Source: an uncultured Neomegalonema sp. (GTDB lineage: Bacteria > Pseudomonadota > Alphaproteobacteria > Rhodobacterales > Rhodobacteraceae). Taken from it: a stretch of DNA of 64,000 nucleotides. The position numbers were made by a program, and so were the translations under genes. Shown one piece after another: positions 7,214 to 16,804 of this stretch (its first letter is position 1; every line of letters begins with the position of its first letter). Location: contig CALFVD010000028.1 of assembly GCA_937928005.1 (NCBI GenBank), positions 1 through 64,000 of the forward strand, in the 5' to 3' direction. The notes below the pieces were generated by a model. It saw nothing but the letters and a program-made list of their open reading frames with translations. It ran no database searches and had not been told where the DNA came from.

Positions 7214-9490
7214 ATGGACAACGAAAAAGAAACACCCGGAAAACCCGGTTCCGGCGACACAGGTCGCAACCCGGGACTGATCGAGGATGAAACGCTGATT
7301 CGCGCGCTTGGTCGCCGATATCTGACCTATGCACTTTCGACGATCATGCACCGGGCATTGCCCGATGTACGCGATGGTCTTAAACCCGTGCATCGACGGT
7401 TGTTGTTCGCGATGCAACAGTTGCGGATGCCCCCGGATGGACCGTTCAAAAAGTCGGCTCGCGTGGTCGGCGATGTGGTCGGCAAGTACCACCCCCATGG
7501 CGAACAATCGGTTTATGACGCTCTGGTGCGACTGGCGCAGGATTTCTCCGCGCGCTATCCACTGATTGATGGACAGGGGAATTTCGGCAATATCGACGGC
7601 GATAACCCCGCCGCGATGCGCTACACAGAATGCCGCCTGACCACTACGGCAAGCGCGCTGCTGAGCGGATTAAGCGATGACGCGGTGGATTTTAGCCCGA
7701 ACTATGACGGGCAAGAAACCGAGCCGGACGTGTTGCCCTCGGCCTTTCCAAACTTGCTGGCGAATGGGGCGAACGGGATTGCGGTGGGGATGGCGACCTC
7801 GATCCCGCCGCATAACGCCGGGGAATTATGCGATGCGCTATTGCACCTGCTGAAACACCCCGGCGCATCCATCGAAAAGCTGATGGAATTCGTGCCTGCG
7901 CCCGATTTTCCAACCGGGGCGATATTGGTCGAGCCTGCATCCTCAATGCTAGACGCCTATAAGACCGGGCGGGGCGGGTTTCGGCTAAGGTCCAAATGGC
8001 ACAAGGAAGACCTTGGGCGGGGCCGCTATGAAGTGATCGTCACCGAGATCCCCTATCAGGTACAAAAAGCCAAGCTGGTCGAGCGGATCGCGGCGCTGGT
8101 AACAGAGAAAAAGCTGCCCATCCTTGCCGATGTACGGGACGAGTCAGCGGAAGACCTACGCCTCGTGCTGGAGCCGCGCTCTGGCAATGTAGATGCGGCG
8201 GTGTTGATGGAGGCGCTGTTCCGCCAGACTGATCTGGAAGTGCGCATTCCGTTGAACCTGAACGTACTCGACTCCAAACGCACCCCGCGCGTGATGTCGC
8301 TGGGCGAAGCATTGCAGGCATTTCTCGATCACCGGCGCGAGGTGTTGCTACGCCGGTCGCGTCACCGAATCGGCAAGATCGACGCGCGGGCCGAAACGCT
8401 CGACGGCTATATCATCGCGTATCTCAATCTCGACCGGGTGATCGAAATCATCCGCGAGGAGGACGAACCGAAGCCGATTATGATCGCGGAATTTGGCCTG
8501 ACCGACAATCAAGCCGAAGCAATTTTGAACATGCGGCTGCGCAGTTTGCGTAAACTCGAAGAAATGGAGCTGCGCAAGGAACGCGCAGCACTGGCCGAGG
8601 AACGCGATGGCCTCGCCGCGTTACTGGAAGACGAGGGCGCGCAATCCAAGACACTCGCCGAGGAAGTGCGCGAAACGCGCAAGAAATTCGGCCAGAAAGC
8701 CCCCGGCGGCGCGCGGCGTACTGAGATTGCAGATGCGCCAAAGATCGAAGCCCCTTCCATCGAATCGATGATCGACAAGGAGCCTGTGACAGTCATTTGC
8801 TCTGAAAATGGCTGGATTCGCGCGATGAAAGGCCATGTCGCGCTGGATTCGGAGGTCAAATACAAAGATGGTGACGGCCCTCGCTTCATGTTTCACGCGC
8901 AGACAACCGACCGGTTGCTGATGATGGCGACAAACGGGCGGTTCTATACGATTGGAGCCGACAAGCTGCCCGGTGGGCGGTCAATGGGCGAGCCTGTGCG
9001 GCTGTTGGTCGATCTACCGAACGAAGAAAAGATGGTCGCCCTCTTCGCGCATAAACCGGGCGCAAAGGGCATCGTAGCCACCACTGCCGGGCGCGGATTC
9101 GTGCTGCTAGAGGCGGATGCGCTGGCCCAGACACGGACGGGTAAGCAGGTGTTGAACACCGACCCGCTCGCCCCTGCTGCGCTGTATCGGCGCGTCGAGG
9201 ATAACGACGATACGGTCGTCGCCATCGGCCAGAACCGCAAGCTACTGGCGTTTCCACTGGAAGAATTACCTGAGATGTCAAGAGGTAAGGGCGTGCTGCT
9301 GCAACGGTATAAGGATGGCGGGCTGGCCGATCTTGCGACGCTGCGCTGGGAAGACGGGCTGAAATGGACAATGGGCGGGGGGAATACCCGCCATGTTCAG
9401 CCGGATGAGTTGGCCCAATGGCGCGGCAAACGGGCCGGGGCGGGCCTGATGGCCCCGCGCGGCTTCCCGCGAGATAACAAGTTCGGTTGA
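7214..9490 (+). CDS. parC: DNA topoisomerase IV subunit A
   Basis: ParC cuts and rejoins DNA in the A2B2 enzyme that decatenates sister chromosomes. The breakage-reunion domain occupies about residues 25-500, with the active-site tyrosine in AAMRYTECRL and the helix motif GKYHPHGEQSVYDAL. A C-terminal beta-pinwheel follows (ENGWIRAMKG, TNGRFYTIGADKLPGG, GRGFVLLEADAL). Its 758 residues are normal for alphaproteobacterial ParC rather than GyrA. At the position of E. coli Ser80 this protein has Gln, as I recall for other alphaproteobacteria. parE is not in the window. The EamA transporter gene begins over its stop codon. Confidence 0.95.
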   Translation: MDNEKETPGKPGSGDTGRNPGLIEDETLIRALGRRYLTYALSTIMHRALPDVRDGLKPVHRRLLFAMQQLRMPPDGPFKKSARVVGDVVGKYHPHGEQSVYDALVRLAQDFSARYPLIDGQGNFGNIDGDNPAAMRYTECRLTTTASALLSGLSDDAVDFSPNYDGQETEPDVLPSAFPNLLANGANGIAVGMATSIPPHNAGELCDALLHLLKHPGASIEKLMEFVPAPDFPTGAILVEPASSMLDAYKTGRGGFRLRSKWHKEDLGRGRYEVIVTEIPYQVQKAKLVERIAALVTEKKLPILADVRDESAEDLRLVLEPRSGNVDAAVLMEALFRQTDLEVRIPLNLNVLDSKRTPRVMSLGEALQAFLDHRREVLLRRSRHRIGKIDARAETLDGYIIAYLNLDRVIEIIREEDEPKPIMIAEFGLTDNQAEAILNMRLRSLRKLEEMELRKERAALAEERDGLAALLEDEGAQSKTLAEEVRETRKKFGQKAPGGARRTEIADAPKIEAPSIESMIDKEPVTVICSENGWIRAMKGHVALDSEVKYKDGDGPRFMFHAQTTDRLLMMATNGRFYTIGADKLPGGRSMGEPVRLLVDLPNEEKMVALFAHKPGAKGIVATTAGRGFVLLEADALAQTRTGKQVLNTDPLAPAALYRRVEDNDDTVVAIGQNRKLLAFPLEELPEMSRGKGVLLQRYKDGGLADLATLRWEDGLKWTMGGGNTRHVQPDELAQWRGKRAGAGLMAPRGFPRDNKFG

Positions 9491-10437
9491 TCATAGGAGC
9501 AGAGCGGCATAGACGGGATCACCCATTCCTCGTGAAAGTCGCCGTCGTGCCCTCGATAATCGCCGCCCCGGCTTTCCTGCTGACCCTTACCGCCCTGTTC
9601 TGGGCGGGCAACGCAATCGCGGGTCAATTAGCGGTCGGACACGTGCATCCGTTCCAGCTCGTGCTGCTGCGCTGGATCATGGTGGCGGGTGTTTTATGGG
9701 CGATCTATGGGCATGAGGTACGGGCGCATTGGCCAGTGATCAAGCCGATGTTCTGGCGGCTGGTGTTGCTGGCCTTTACCGGGTTTACGGCGTTCAACAT
9801 CCTGTTCTACCTCGCATCCGAGCGAACCACGGCGGTCAATGTCGGCATCCTTCAGGGGGCGATGCCCGGGCTGGTGCTGATCGGGACGGTTCTGGCCTAT
9901 CGCACGAGGGTATCGGCGTTGCAGAGCGCCGGGGTCATCATCACGATGGTCGGCGTCGTGCTGATTGCGACGCGCGGCAATCCGGCTTCGCTGCTAACCG
10001 AGGCGATCAATAGCGGCGATGCGCTAATGTTGGTCGCGGCCTTGTTCTATGCGGCCTACACAGTCGCCCTGCACAACCGGCCCAGAATCCCGGGGGCGGT
10101 GTTCTTCACACTGCTGGCGGCCTTCGCGGCGGTAACTTCCCTGCCCCCAGCCATTGGCGAGGCATTATTGCTGGAGGGATATCGGATGCCCAGCATGCAG
10201 GGCTGGCTGGTCACGCTCTATATCGCGATCTTTCCGTCCTGCCTTGCGCAACTCTTCTTTCTGCGCGGGGTAGACGCCATCGGGCCGGGGCGCGCGGGGG
10301 TGTTCATCAACCTCGTGCCGGTCTTTGCATCGCTGCTGGCCGTCCTGTTACTGGGGCAAGAATTCGCATGGTATCACGGCGCTGCGCTTGCCCTCGTGCT
10401 GGGCGGGGTATGGCTGGCGCAGCGGCCCGGCAGTTGA
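9487..10437 (+). CDS. EamA/DMT-family transporter
   Basis: An inner-membrane protein of about 300 residues with ten predicted helices in two EamA repeats (TALFWAGNAIAGQLA, LRWIMVAGVLWA; then ALFYAAYTVALHNR, AIGPGRAGVFINLVPVFASLLAVLLLGQ). Such carriers move amino acids, nucleosides or other metabolites, and the substrate cannot be inferred. The frame can start at TTG 9487 overlapping the parC stop or at GTG 9532, which leaves a more typical N-terminus; no clear ribosome site decides. It is probably co-transcribed with parC. Confidence 0.85.
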   Translation: MIIGAERHRRDHPFLVKVAVVPSIIAAPAFLLTLTALFWAGNAIAGQLAVGHVHPFQLVLLRWIMVAGVLWAIYGHEVRAHWPVIKPMFWRLVLLAFTGFTAFNILFYLASERTTAVNVGILQGAMPGLVLIGTVLAYRTRVSALQSAGVIITMVGVVLIATRGNPASLLTEAINSGDALMLVAALFYAAYTVALHNRPRIPGAVFFTLLAAFAAVTSLPPAIGEALLLEGYRMPSMQGWLVTLYIAIFPSCLAQLFFLRGVDAIGPGRAGVFINLVPVFASLLAVLLLGQEFAWYHGAALALVLGGVWLAQRPGS

Positions 10438-10471
10438 GCCACAAGATTACCTTTGCATTCTATTTTACGCT

Positions 10472-10564
10472 TAAAGCGAATTGCGCAAACGTTGATCCAT
10501 AAAGCATCAGGTTTCACGCGAATCTTGGCGGGAAACCTGATTCAACAAATGTGCAAATCGCTAT
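10472..10564 (+). repeat. Family A hairpin repeat, copy A2
   Basis: The copy reads from TAAAGCGAATTGCGC to GCAAATCGCTAT. The central stem here is ATCAGGTTTC pairing with GAAACCTGAT. The stem sequence differs from copies A1 and A3 but remains self-complementary. It lies between the convergent EamA and PAS_5 genes. Confidence 0.85.
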
Positions 10565-10650
10565 AGAAGGCATCGAAGGAAGGCTGCGCGATCGAGATCG
10601 AGGTGGAAAACCACGAGAATCTCTACTGCAACCCTTTTACCATGGCCTGC

Positions 10651-11241
10651 TCAGATGGTGATGGTCATTAGCACGACCTGCTCACCCATCCCGTCTCCAT
10701 TTATCGTATCGCCGCTGATGCTCTCATAGACGATATCCATATCATATGGCCTGCGCGACGATGCACCAACCCATGTTACGAAACGGTCAACCCGATTCAA
10801 ACCGCCTTCAGGCGTTGCATCCGTAAATGGCATGACAAGACGAGATAGAGAGTAGCGCGGACCATGTTCGAGCTTAGGCTGTAGTATAGAAAAGGTCGGC
10901 TGACGTGTACGCTCACTTTCGACATAGGGCGCTAGGGCGAGTGATAAGGCATTACCAGTTAGGCTATCCTCAACGTATTTCTTATGAAGATTTGCACCGA
11001 CATATTCCTGTGTCCGCCCCCCATGCAGCGTCACAAAATACCGCTTTGTGCCCCTGTGCAGCTCCAAAATACTGATATCTGAAAGCCAATGACGCCAATC
11101 AACTGGCTTCAAGTTCGCACGCGATGGCAACGCCCGTCCGCCGCACAATCGCTTCCAGAGGGTGAGCGCCCCTCTAGCAGCTTCTGGAAGCGCAAGTTCA
11201 CCATGCGGCGAGGTCAGAAAGGTTTCTTCATACGAGGTCAT
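10651..11241 (-). CDS. PAS_5 domain protein
   Basis: A 196-residue soluble protein matching the alphaproteobacterial PAS_5 family in layout: LPSRANLKPVDWRHWLSDISILEL, then RYFVTLHGGRTQEYVGANLHKKYVED, then a conserved arginine and SRLVMPF, and the closing RVDRFVTWVGAS. These proteins are single PAS-like domains of unknown signal and partner. There is no output domain and no neighbouring two-component gene. Repeat A2 lies downstream. Confidence 0.65.
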   Translation of the reverse strand: MTSYEETFLTSPHGELALPEAARGALTLWKRLCGGRALPSRANLKPVDWRHWLSDISILELHRGTKRYFVTLHGGRTQEYVGANLHKKYVEDSLTGNALSLALAPYVESERTRQPTFSILQPKLEHGPRYSLSRLVMPFTDATPEGGLNRVDRFVTWVGASSRRPYDMDIVYESISGDTINGDGMGEQVVLMTITI

Positions 11242-11484
11242 CGCCGAAATCTAGCAACAATCGGTCAACACAGAATTAGCCGCGCAGAAACATTTGATTA
11301 CAATTATTACTTGTTCCTTGTGCAAAAATAGCGGCCTATAAAACGCTTGGGTCGCGTTTACGGGCAACCATAATCAGCAGCATAATTCGAAAAAACTCAC
11401 AATTCTCTTTGATGCTTGAAACCGTTTCGCGTTCAATTCGGACCAGTAATCCGTCGTGATGCGGATAGACGGAGGGATATAGAG

Positions 11485-12087
11485 ATGTTTTGCGTATTAT
11501 TCGAGGTCGAGCCAAAACACGGGCAAGGCCAAGCTTATCTTGATATTGCCGCCGCCATGCGCAGGCAAGTAGAGGCCATTGATGGGTTTATCGGTGTTGA
11601 ACGATTTCGTGACCTGAGCCGGGATGGTGCATTTCTGTCATTTTCGCGCTGGCGCGATGAGAAGGCACTTATCCGCTGGCGCATCGACGCAAAACATCAT
11701 GTGGTACAAGCACGAGGACGTACTGAAATCTTCGACGGCTATCGTATCCGCATTGGCGAAATGACCGCCGATAGCGACCATGCTGATCCGCCCGCCCAGT
11801 TCCGTTTCGATGAAACAGAGACAGGAGCAGCGAAATCCGTGGTTTTGGTCGAGCACGCGGCGGGTGTTGCTGTGCCAGCGCCCGGTGCCTTGAGCCATGT
11901 TACCTTCGACAGCGTGACAAACGAGGGACGTTCCGCGACTTTGACGGGATGGCTCGATGATGTGACGGCGGCTGGGCAAGCCATTCCGAGCGGCACACGG
12001 GCGCGTCGTTTTCGAATCGTTCGCGACTACACGATGGTCGAGCGGACCGAAGCGCCGCAATATTTCCCAGAGGTGGCCTTTGCGTGA
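11485..12087 (+). CDS. Antibiotic biosynthesis monooxygenase (ABM) domain protein
   Basis: The first 95 residues form an ABM-type ferredoxin-like fold: MFCVLFEVEPK, YLDIAAAMRRQVEAIDGFIGVERF, FLSFSRWRDEKALIRWR, HHVVQARGR. The remaining half (about residues 105-200) carries a second, less recognisable segment and may be a degenerate repeat of the domain. ABM proteins are cofactor-free oxygenases or haem-handling proteins; the substrate cannot be assigned. ATG 11485 follows GGAGGG; the frame extends to 11416 without a ribosome site. Confidence 0.7.
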   Translation: MFCVLFEVEPKHGQGQAYLDIAAAMRRQVEAIDGFIGVERFRDLSRDGAFLSFSRWRDEKALIRWRIDAKHHVVQARGRTEIFDGYRIRIGEMTADSDHADPPAQFRFDETETGAAKSVVLVEHAAGVAVPAPGALSHVTFDSVTNEGRSATLTGWLDDVTAAGQAIPSGTRARRFRIVRDYTMVERTEAPQYFPEVAFA

Positions 12088-12104
12088 GTAAGGCAAAAAG
12101 TTAG

Positions 12105-12125
12105 CGGCATGAAATAATCATGCCG
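12105..12125 (+). terminator. Possible hairpin terminator after the ABM gene
   Basis: CGGCATGA and TCATGCCG pair perfectly around a five-base AATAA loop, 18 bp after the stop codon. No uridine tract follows, so intrinsic termination is doubtful; it may only stabilise the 3' end. Confidence 0.3.
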
Positions 12126-12249
12126 ATGCGCCATGCTGTTTCCGCCTCATTATAGCGGCTTACGCGATACCAGAGCCACGTTTGTGGTTTCATGATCGTT
12201 GGCCAAGCGGTATAGCGACCACCGGCTACACCCGATTAGCGAGGCAGAT

Positions 12250-13284
12250 GTGAGCAAGACGAATCCGGGACGTTTTTTTGAGGATTTCACTGTGGGCGAG
12301 ACACTCGTTCACGCGACACCGCGCACCGTGACCGAAGGGGACCGGGCGCTCTATACCGCGCTGTATCCCACCCGGTTCGCGCTCCCCTCCTCGGACCAAT
12401 TTGCCCGCGATTGTGGCTTTCCCGAAAGTCCGCTGGAGGATCTGATCGGCTTTCACGTCGCTTTTGGCAAGACGGTGCCGGATATTTCGCTGAATGCGGT
12501 GGCCAATCTTGGCTACGCGGAATGTCGTTTTCTCGCGCCCGTTTTCCCCGGCGATACGCTGGCCACGGTGTCGGAGGTAATCGGCGTCAAGCAGAACTCA
12601 AACGGCAAGACCGGGATCGTCTGGGTCCGCTCGACCGCGCGCAATCAGACGGGCGAGGATGTGCTGACCTGGGTGCGATGGGTCATGGTCAAAAAGCGCG
12701 ATGCGGACAGCGCCGCCCCCGTGGAAGTGGTGCCAGAACTGGCGGCGGCAGTCGCCGTTGAGGATATCGTGTTGCCCGAAGGGTTTGGGTTCCAGAACTA
12801 CGATTTCGATCTAGCGGGGGAGCCGTATCGGCTCGATGACTACGAAACCGGCGAAATCATTGATCATGTGGATGGCGTAACGATTGAGGAAGCCGAGCAT
12901 ATGATGGCCACGCGCCTGTGGCAGAATACGGCCAAGGTGCATTTCAACACGCAGGCGCGCGAGGGCGGGCAACGGCTGATCTATGGCGGCCATGTCATCA
13001 GCCTCGCTCGTGCGCTTAGCTTTAATGGGCTGGCCAATGCACAGATGATCGTGGCAATCAATGGCGGTAGCCATGCCGCACCCTGCTTCGCCGGGGACAC
13101 GGTCTATGCATGGTCAGAGGTGCTGGAGACAGCCAGCCTCGACACGCCGGGAGTCGGCGCGCTGCGCCTACGGCTGGTGGCGACGAAAGACCGAGCCGAG
13201 ACACCGCGCCTACGCGGGGAAGACGGGAAATACGCCGAAGGGGTGTTGCTCGATCTGGATTACTGGGCGCTGGTGCCACGTTAA
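12250..13284 (+). CDS. mch: Mesaconyl-CoA hydratase (MaoC-like double hotdog)
   Basis: This enzyme hydrates mesaconyl-CoA to beta-methylmalyl-CoA in the ethylmalonyl-CoA pathway for acetate and C2 assimilation. The N-terminus KTNPGRFFEDFTVGE, HATPRTVTEGDRALYTALYP, FGKTVPDISLNAVANLGYAE and the double MaoC hotdog (about residues 10-165 and 190-344) are typical of the Rhodobacter-type hydratase of about 343 residues. GTG 12250, giving VSKTNPGRFF, fits the family start; the frame extends upstream to TTG 12199. Other genes of the pathway (ccr, ecm, mcd) are not in the window. Confidence 0.85.
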   Translation: MSKTNPGRFFEDFTVGETLVHATPRTVTEGDRALYTALYPTRFALPSSDQFARDCGFPESPLEDLIGFHVAFGKTVPDISLNAVANLGYAECRFLAPVFPGDTLATVSEVIGVKQNSNGKTGIVWVRSTARNQTGEDVLTWVRWVMVKKRDADSAAPVEVVPELAAAVAVEDIVLPEGFGFQNYDFDLAGEPYRLDDYETGEIIDHVDGVTIEEAEHMMATRLWQNTAKVHFNTQAREGGQRLIYGGHVISLARALSFNGLANAQMIVAINGGSHAAPCFAGDTVYAWSEVLETASLDTPGVGALRLRLVATKDRAETPRLRGEDGKYAEGVLLDLDYWALVPR

Positions 13285-13361
13285 AAAAACGGCGGAAACA
13301 AAAACCCCCGGAACGCGAGATGCGGACGGGGGGGGGGTGATTGCATCGATGATCGAAGCCG

Positions 13362-14417
13362 TCAGGCAATCACTCCAGTCATCATTACGCGGCGAGCCTC
13401 GGCATAAGTGACGAGCTTGCGCTTGTTCTCATCCCAAAGCTGTAGCTTCACGCAGGCGAGACTCTCGCGCAGGGTCAGGCGGCTGATCTCGCCCAAATCG
13501 GGGTGATCCTTCAGCACTTCAGACAGCCGGTAATAGGGGATGCGGCTATAGAGGTGATGGACGTGGTGGATGCCGATATTAGCCGATAGCCATTGTAGCG
13601 GCTGGGGCAATACCAGATGCGACGAGCCATGCAGCGCGGCCTCATGCACCTGCCACTCATCCTCAGTATCCCAATGGGTATCCTCGAATTGGTGCTGAAC
13701 GAAGAACAGCCAGATCCCCATCGCCGCCGCCATTAGCGTCACCGGCAGGAAGATCGCGAGGAAGGCAACCACGCCGATATACCATGAGATCGCGGCCCCC
13801 ACAGCAAGCATGGCGATGTTCGTGCCCATCGCGCTAACCCAGTATTTCGCCTGATCCATCAGTCCTAGCGGCAGGCGGTTCATCAGTAGGTACACATAAA
13901 CTGGCCCAACCACGAACATGGTCAGCGGATGGCGATAGGCCCGGTAAGACAAACGCCCCCACCATCCGCGCGCCTCGTATTCACGCACCGTCAACGTCAT
14001 CACATCGCCAATGCCACGCTGATCGAGATTGCCGGACGCGCCGTGGTGGATGGAGTGGTATTTTTTCCACATCTCGTAGGGCGTGACCGTCACAACACCT
14101 AGGATGCGACCCACCCAGTCATTCGCCTTTTTGTTGCTGAAAAATGCCATGTGTCCGCAATCATGCTGGATCAAGAACAAGCGGACGAGGAAGGTAGCCG
14201 CCAACAGCGAGACGGGCAGGGAAAGCCAAAAACTGATCGTATAGGCCTGATACGCAATGACCCAAAGGACAATGAATGGCAGCGCCGTGATCCCAATTTC
14301 ATAGATGCTACGCCAGAGGATCGGTTCACGGTATTGCGATAAGGTGCGTATCCAGTCGCGAGCAGCGATATCGGGTTGATCCGTATCGGCATCGAAGTCG
14401 TGATTCATGGCATTCAT
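13362..14417 (-). CDS. Fatty acid desaturase (membrane di-iron)
   Basis: The protein has three histidine clusters of the membrane desaturase superfamily: HDCGH, HSIHH with HGA, and HHVHH, plus four hydrophobic stretches. It uses oxygen and a di-iron centre to introduce a double bond into acyl chains at the inner membrane. The motif VQHQFEDTHW in the middle matches the bacterial acyl-lipid desaturase group. Regiospecificity cannot be read from sequence. ATG 14417 or 14408 is the likely start; the frame runs up to 14492 without family-like sequence. It is divergent from sdhC. Confidence 0.85.
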   Translation of the reverse strand: MNAMNHDFDADTDQPDIAARDWIRTLSQYREPILWRSIYEIGITALPFIVLWVIAYQAYTISFWLSLPVSLLAATFLVRLFLIQHDCGHMAFFSNKKANDWVGRILGVVTVTPYEMWKKYHSIHHGASGNLDQRGIGDVMTLTVREYEARGWWGRLSYRAYRHPLTMFVVGPVYVYLLMNRLPLGLMDQAKYWVSAMGTNIAMLAVGAAISWYIGVVAFLAIFLPVTLMAAAMGIWLFFVQHQFEDTHWDTEDEWQVHEAALHGSSHLVLPQPLQWLSANIGIHHVHHLYSRIPYYRLSEVLKDHPDLGEISRLTLRESLACVKLQLWDENKRKLVTYAEARRVMMTGVIA

Positions 14418-14682
14418 GCGTGGAAAAGCCTTTTCGTAACAGGGTCGAACGCAGGTGAAGAACGCGGAGCATTGTGATGCGACCGCGTGCATTCAATTGT
14501 GGAATTATCTTCTTTCTGTCACAGGTAGTTGGTTAACGCGAGGTTAATGGACCGGATCATTGTCCTTGCGTCACCCTGTCACCGGCCCTGATACGGGTGG
14601 GTATGGCGCTTGCCCTAGCGCATTGTATTGCCTAATGTTGCGTCGCAAAAGAGGCCATGACACGACGAGGAAGGTTCCGCCC

Positions 14683-15093
14683 ATGTCGCAGACCGAACAC
14701 GGTGCCGCCGTCAATCGCGGAAACCGGCCATTATCGCCGCATCTACAAGTTTACAAACCACAGATCACTTCGGTCATGTCGATATTTCACCGCGTTACCG
14801 GCGTGGGAAATAGTATCGGGGCGATTCTCGTGGCGATATGGTTTATCTCGGCGGCGATAGGCGCGGGGCCGTTCGATACGGTCAACGGGTTGCTGACAAG
14901 CTGGGTCGGGCACCTCATCCTGTTCGGGTTTGCGCTGTCCGTCTGCTACCATCTGTGCAACGGCATCCGGCACCTGCTGTGGGATGCGGGCTATGGGTTT
15001 GAGCTGGATCAGGTAAAGACGACCGGTATCGTCGCGGTTTCGGCGGCGGGGCTGATGTTTCTTGGCCTGATGATCGTCGGCTGGATGAATTAA
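14683..15093 (+). CDS. sdhC: Succinate dehydrogenase cytochrome b556 subunit
   Basis: A membrane anchor of complex II with three helices. RPLSPHLQVYKPQITSVMSI followed by FHRVTGVG is the SdhC signature with the quinone-site serine and arginine, and the haem-ligand histidine lies in YHLCNGIRHLLWD. The frame opens at 14560, but ATG 14683 has GAGGAAGG upstream and gives the normal length of 136 residues. sdhD follows after 11 bp. sdhA and sdhB are missing from their usual place downstream. Confidence 0.93.
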   Translation: MSQTEHGAAVNRGNRPLSPHLQVYKPQITSVMSIFHRVTGVGNSIGAILVAIWFISAAIGAGPFDTVNGLLTSWVGHLILFGFALSVCYHLCNGIRHLLWDAGYGFELDQVKTTGIVAVSAAGLMFLGLMIVGWMN

Positions 15094-15104
15094 GGAGACG
15101 CGCC

Positions 15105-15485
15105 ATGACTATGATGACCTCCCGCGCCCGTGTCCGTGGCCTCGGTTCCGCCAAGAGTGGGACGGAGCATTGGTGGACCCAGCGGCTCTCCGCGATATCG
15201 CTGGCGGTGCTGGCCCCGCTGTTCTTCATCCCGTTTGCCATCGCTTTGGGCAAGCCGTGGGATGAGGTGGTGACGATCTACAAACACCCCTTCAACGCCA
15301 TCGTCGCCGCCGCCTTTTTACTGGCGGTGTTCCACCACATGCGCCTCGGGTTGCAGGTGGTGATCGAGGACTACATCCACGCCCCCGCCCTGCGCACGGG
15401 TTTGCTGATCTTCGTAAAACTCGGCTCGCTCCTGCTGGGCTTCGCGGCGGCGTTCTCGGTCGCAATGATCGCGTTTGCGGTTTGA
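15105..15485 (+). CDS. sdhD: Succinate dehydrogenase membrane anchor subunit
   Basis: A 126-residue partner of SdhC with three hydrophobic helices. The family motifs GTEHWWTQRLSAISLAVL and FHHMRLGLQVVIEDYIH (haem-ligand histidine region) are clear. A GGAGACGCGCC ribosome site lies before ATG 15105. Downstream is 840 bp of A+T-rich sequence with an IS remnant instead of sdhA, which points to a rearranged or naturally split operon. Confidence 0.92.
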   Translation: MTMMTSRARVRGLGSAKSGTEHWWTQRLSAISLAVLAPLFFIPFAIALGKPWDEVVTIYKHPFNAIVAAAFLLAVFHHMRLGLQVVIEDYIHAPALRTGLLIFVKLGSLLLGFAAAFSVAMIAFAV

Positions 15486-16021
15486 ATGGTGTGTAAATTT
15501 TTCTAAAAGTACCATAATAATATGTCAGGGCAATCGCTTGAAAGATTTTTCCGCTGCCCCGCACTTGGATGGCCCCGCGCAGCAGCGGAACCTCCTTATG
15601 CTTTGCGTTGACTACAAATTATAGGAGGTCCCGCATCTGCAAAGCGTCATTTCATGCCGCATTGCGTTCGGGGCAGCATGATTTCTTCTTTGAGCGATTG
15701 CCTTGAATAATATGTTTTTAATTTTTTTTCATCACGATCTATTGAATTTTAAATAAAGCCTCCTTTAATAATTGGGCTTTTCATTTTTTTGGTGCGTGCT
15801 TTATCTTATTTGCGCTTTTTTTAACAACTGTGCTAGAGTGTAACACATGGCAAATCTAATCGTAAGTAGTGGCGTCTCTTTCTCAGTAGAAATAGGTAGT
15901 TTTAAGTTTGAAACGCAACGGTTGGATGGAGTCGCAAGTTGACGGATTTGCCAAATTTTTCTAAGAGGGCTTCGACAGATTACTTGAAAACGAGGAATTT
16001 ACGAGTATAAATAGTTTGTTC
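15486..16021. other. A+T-rich intergenic region after sdhD
   Basis: No convincing gene. TTCCGCTGC (from 15550) pairs with GCAGCGGAA (to about 15590) in a long-loop hairpin that may end the sdhCD transcript. A 31-codon frame at 15847-15942 starts MANLIVSSG, which recalls the N-termini of some large adhesins, but is too short to call. The base composition differs sharply from the flanking core genes. Confidence 0.4.
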
Positions 16022-16144
16022 TTGCGGCCACTGTCACCTTATTACTTTGAATACTAATCGATATAATTCCATGTTCACCATCTTGCAGCCCCAGTAAGGC
16101 TGGCTGTTTGGGCAGTGATGGACAAGTTGTCGCACCCTTTCAGC
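16022..16144 (-). repeat. Family D inverted repeat, copy D2 (ISAs1 remnant)
   Basis: This is the reverse complement of 562-684 with one mismatch. It carries the last 23 codons of the truncated ISAs1 transposase reading frame and the same non-coding tail, but not the transposase start present in copy D1. It lies about 180 bp before msrB. Confidence 0.9.
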
Positions 16145-16324
16145 GGCCCCCTAATCCATAGCAAGATTTTGAGACCACGGTACAGAATCTGGAATATTCG
16201 CGCGGGCAAGTCTGCGACTGAATATGTGTTGCAAGCATTTCTCTGAGGAGAACACGCCTACAACAGGTGTGGCTTCGGTGAAGCGCATGGAGAAAACCGG
16301 TATCGATTAGGAGACGATTTTACC

Positions 16325-16804
16325 ATGGCCCGACAGTATGAAGAATCGGTTGATGCTCACACATATCATTCTGAAGGGCAGGGTCGGATTGGCCGGAAAC
16401 ATGGGGTAATGCGCCCATTCACTAATGCTTATTGGGATAGTATGCGATCCGGCATTTATGTCGATATCGTCTCTGGCGAGCCGCTCTTTGCTTCCACCGA
16501 CAAGTTCGATTCTGGTAACGGTTGGTCGAGTTTTACGCGCCCACTTGAAAGACAGCATATCGTTGAAGTTTCCGATGAGAGCCACGGTCTTGCACGCATA
16601 GAAGTACGATCAAAAAATGCGGGCAGTCATCTCGGCCATGTCTTTCCGAATGGATCGGCGGACAAGTCAGGTATGCGGTATTGCATTAATTCGGCTGCGC
16701 TCCGGTTCGTCCCGGCTGATGAGCTTGAACAAGAAGGCTACGGCGAGTTTCGACAAATGTTTGAAATTGCTTTGGGGAGGGCGGATCGTGCACCGGGATC
16801 TTGA
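16325..16804 (+). CDS. msrB: Peptide-methionine (R)-S-oxide reductase
   Basis: MsrB reduces methionine-R-sulfoxide. Core motifs are [41 protein letters not shown] and the catalytic cysteine in [11 protein letters not shown]. The two CxxC pairs that bind structural zinc in many MsrB proteins are absent ([15 protein letters not shown]), and the usual resolving-cysteine position in the GWxSF segment is Asn. It is therefore a zinc-free form that needs another thiol for recycling. The ATG at 16325 follows GGAGACG. The msrA start lies inside its end. Confidence 0.9.
   Translation: MARQYEESVDAHTYHSEGQGRIGRKHGVMRPFTNAYWDSMRSGIYVDIVSGEPLFASTDKFDSGNGWSSFTRPLERQHIVEVSDESHGLARIEVRSKNAGSHLGHVFPNGSADKSGMRYCINSAALRFVPADELEQEGYGEFRQMFEIALGRADRAPGS

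Noticed and set aside
13328-13336. Run of G residues downstream of mesaconyl-CoA hydratase
   Set aside because: It is outside any gene and shows no promoter context, so phase variation is not supported.
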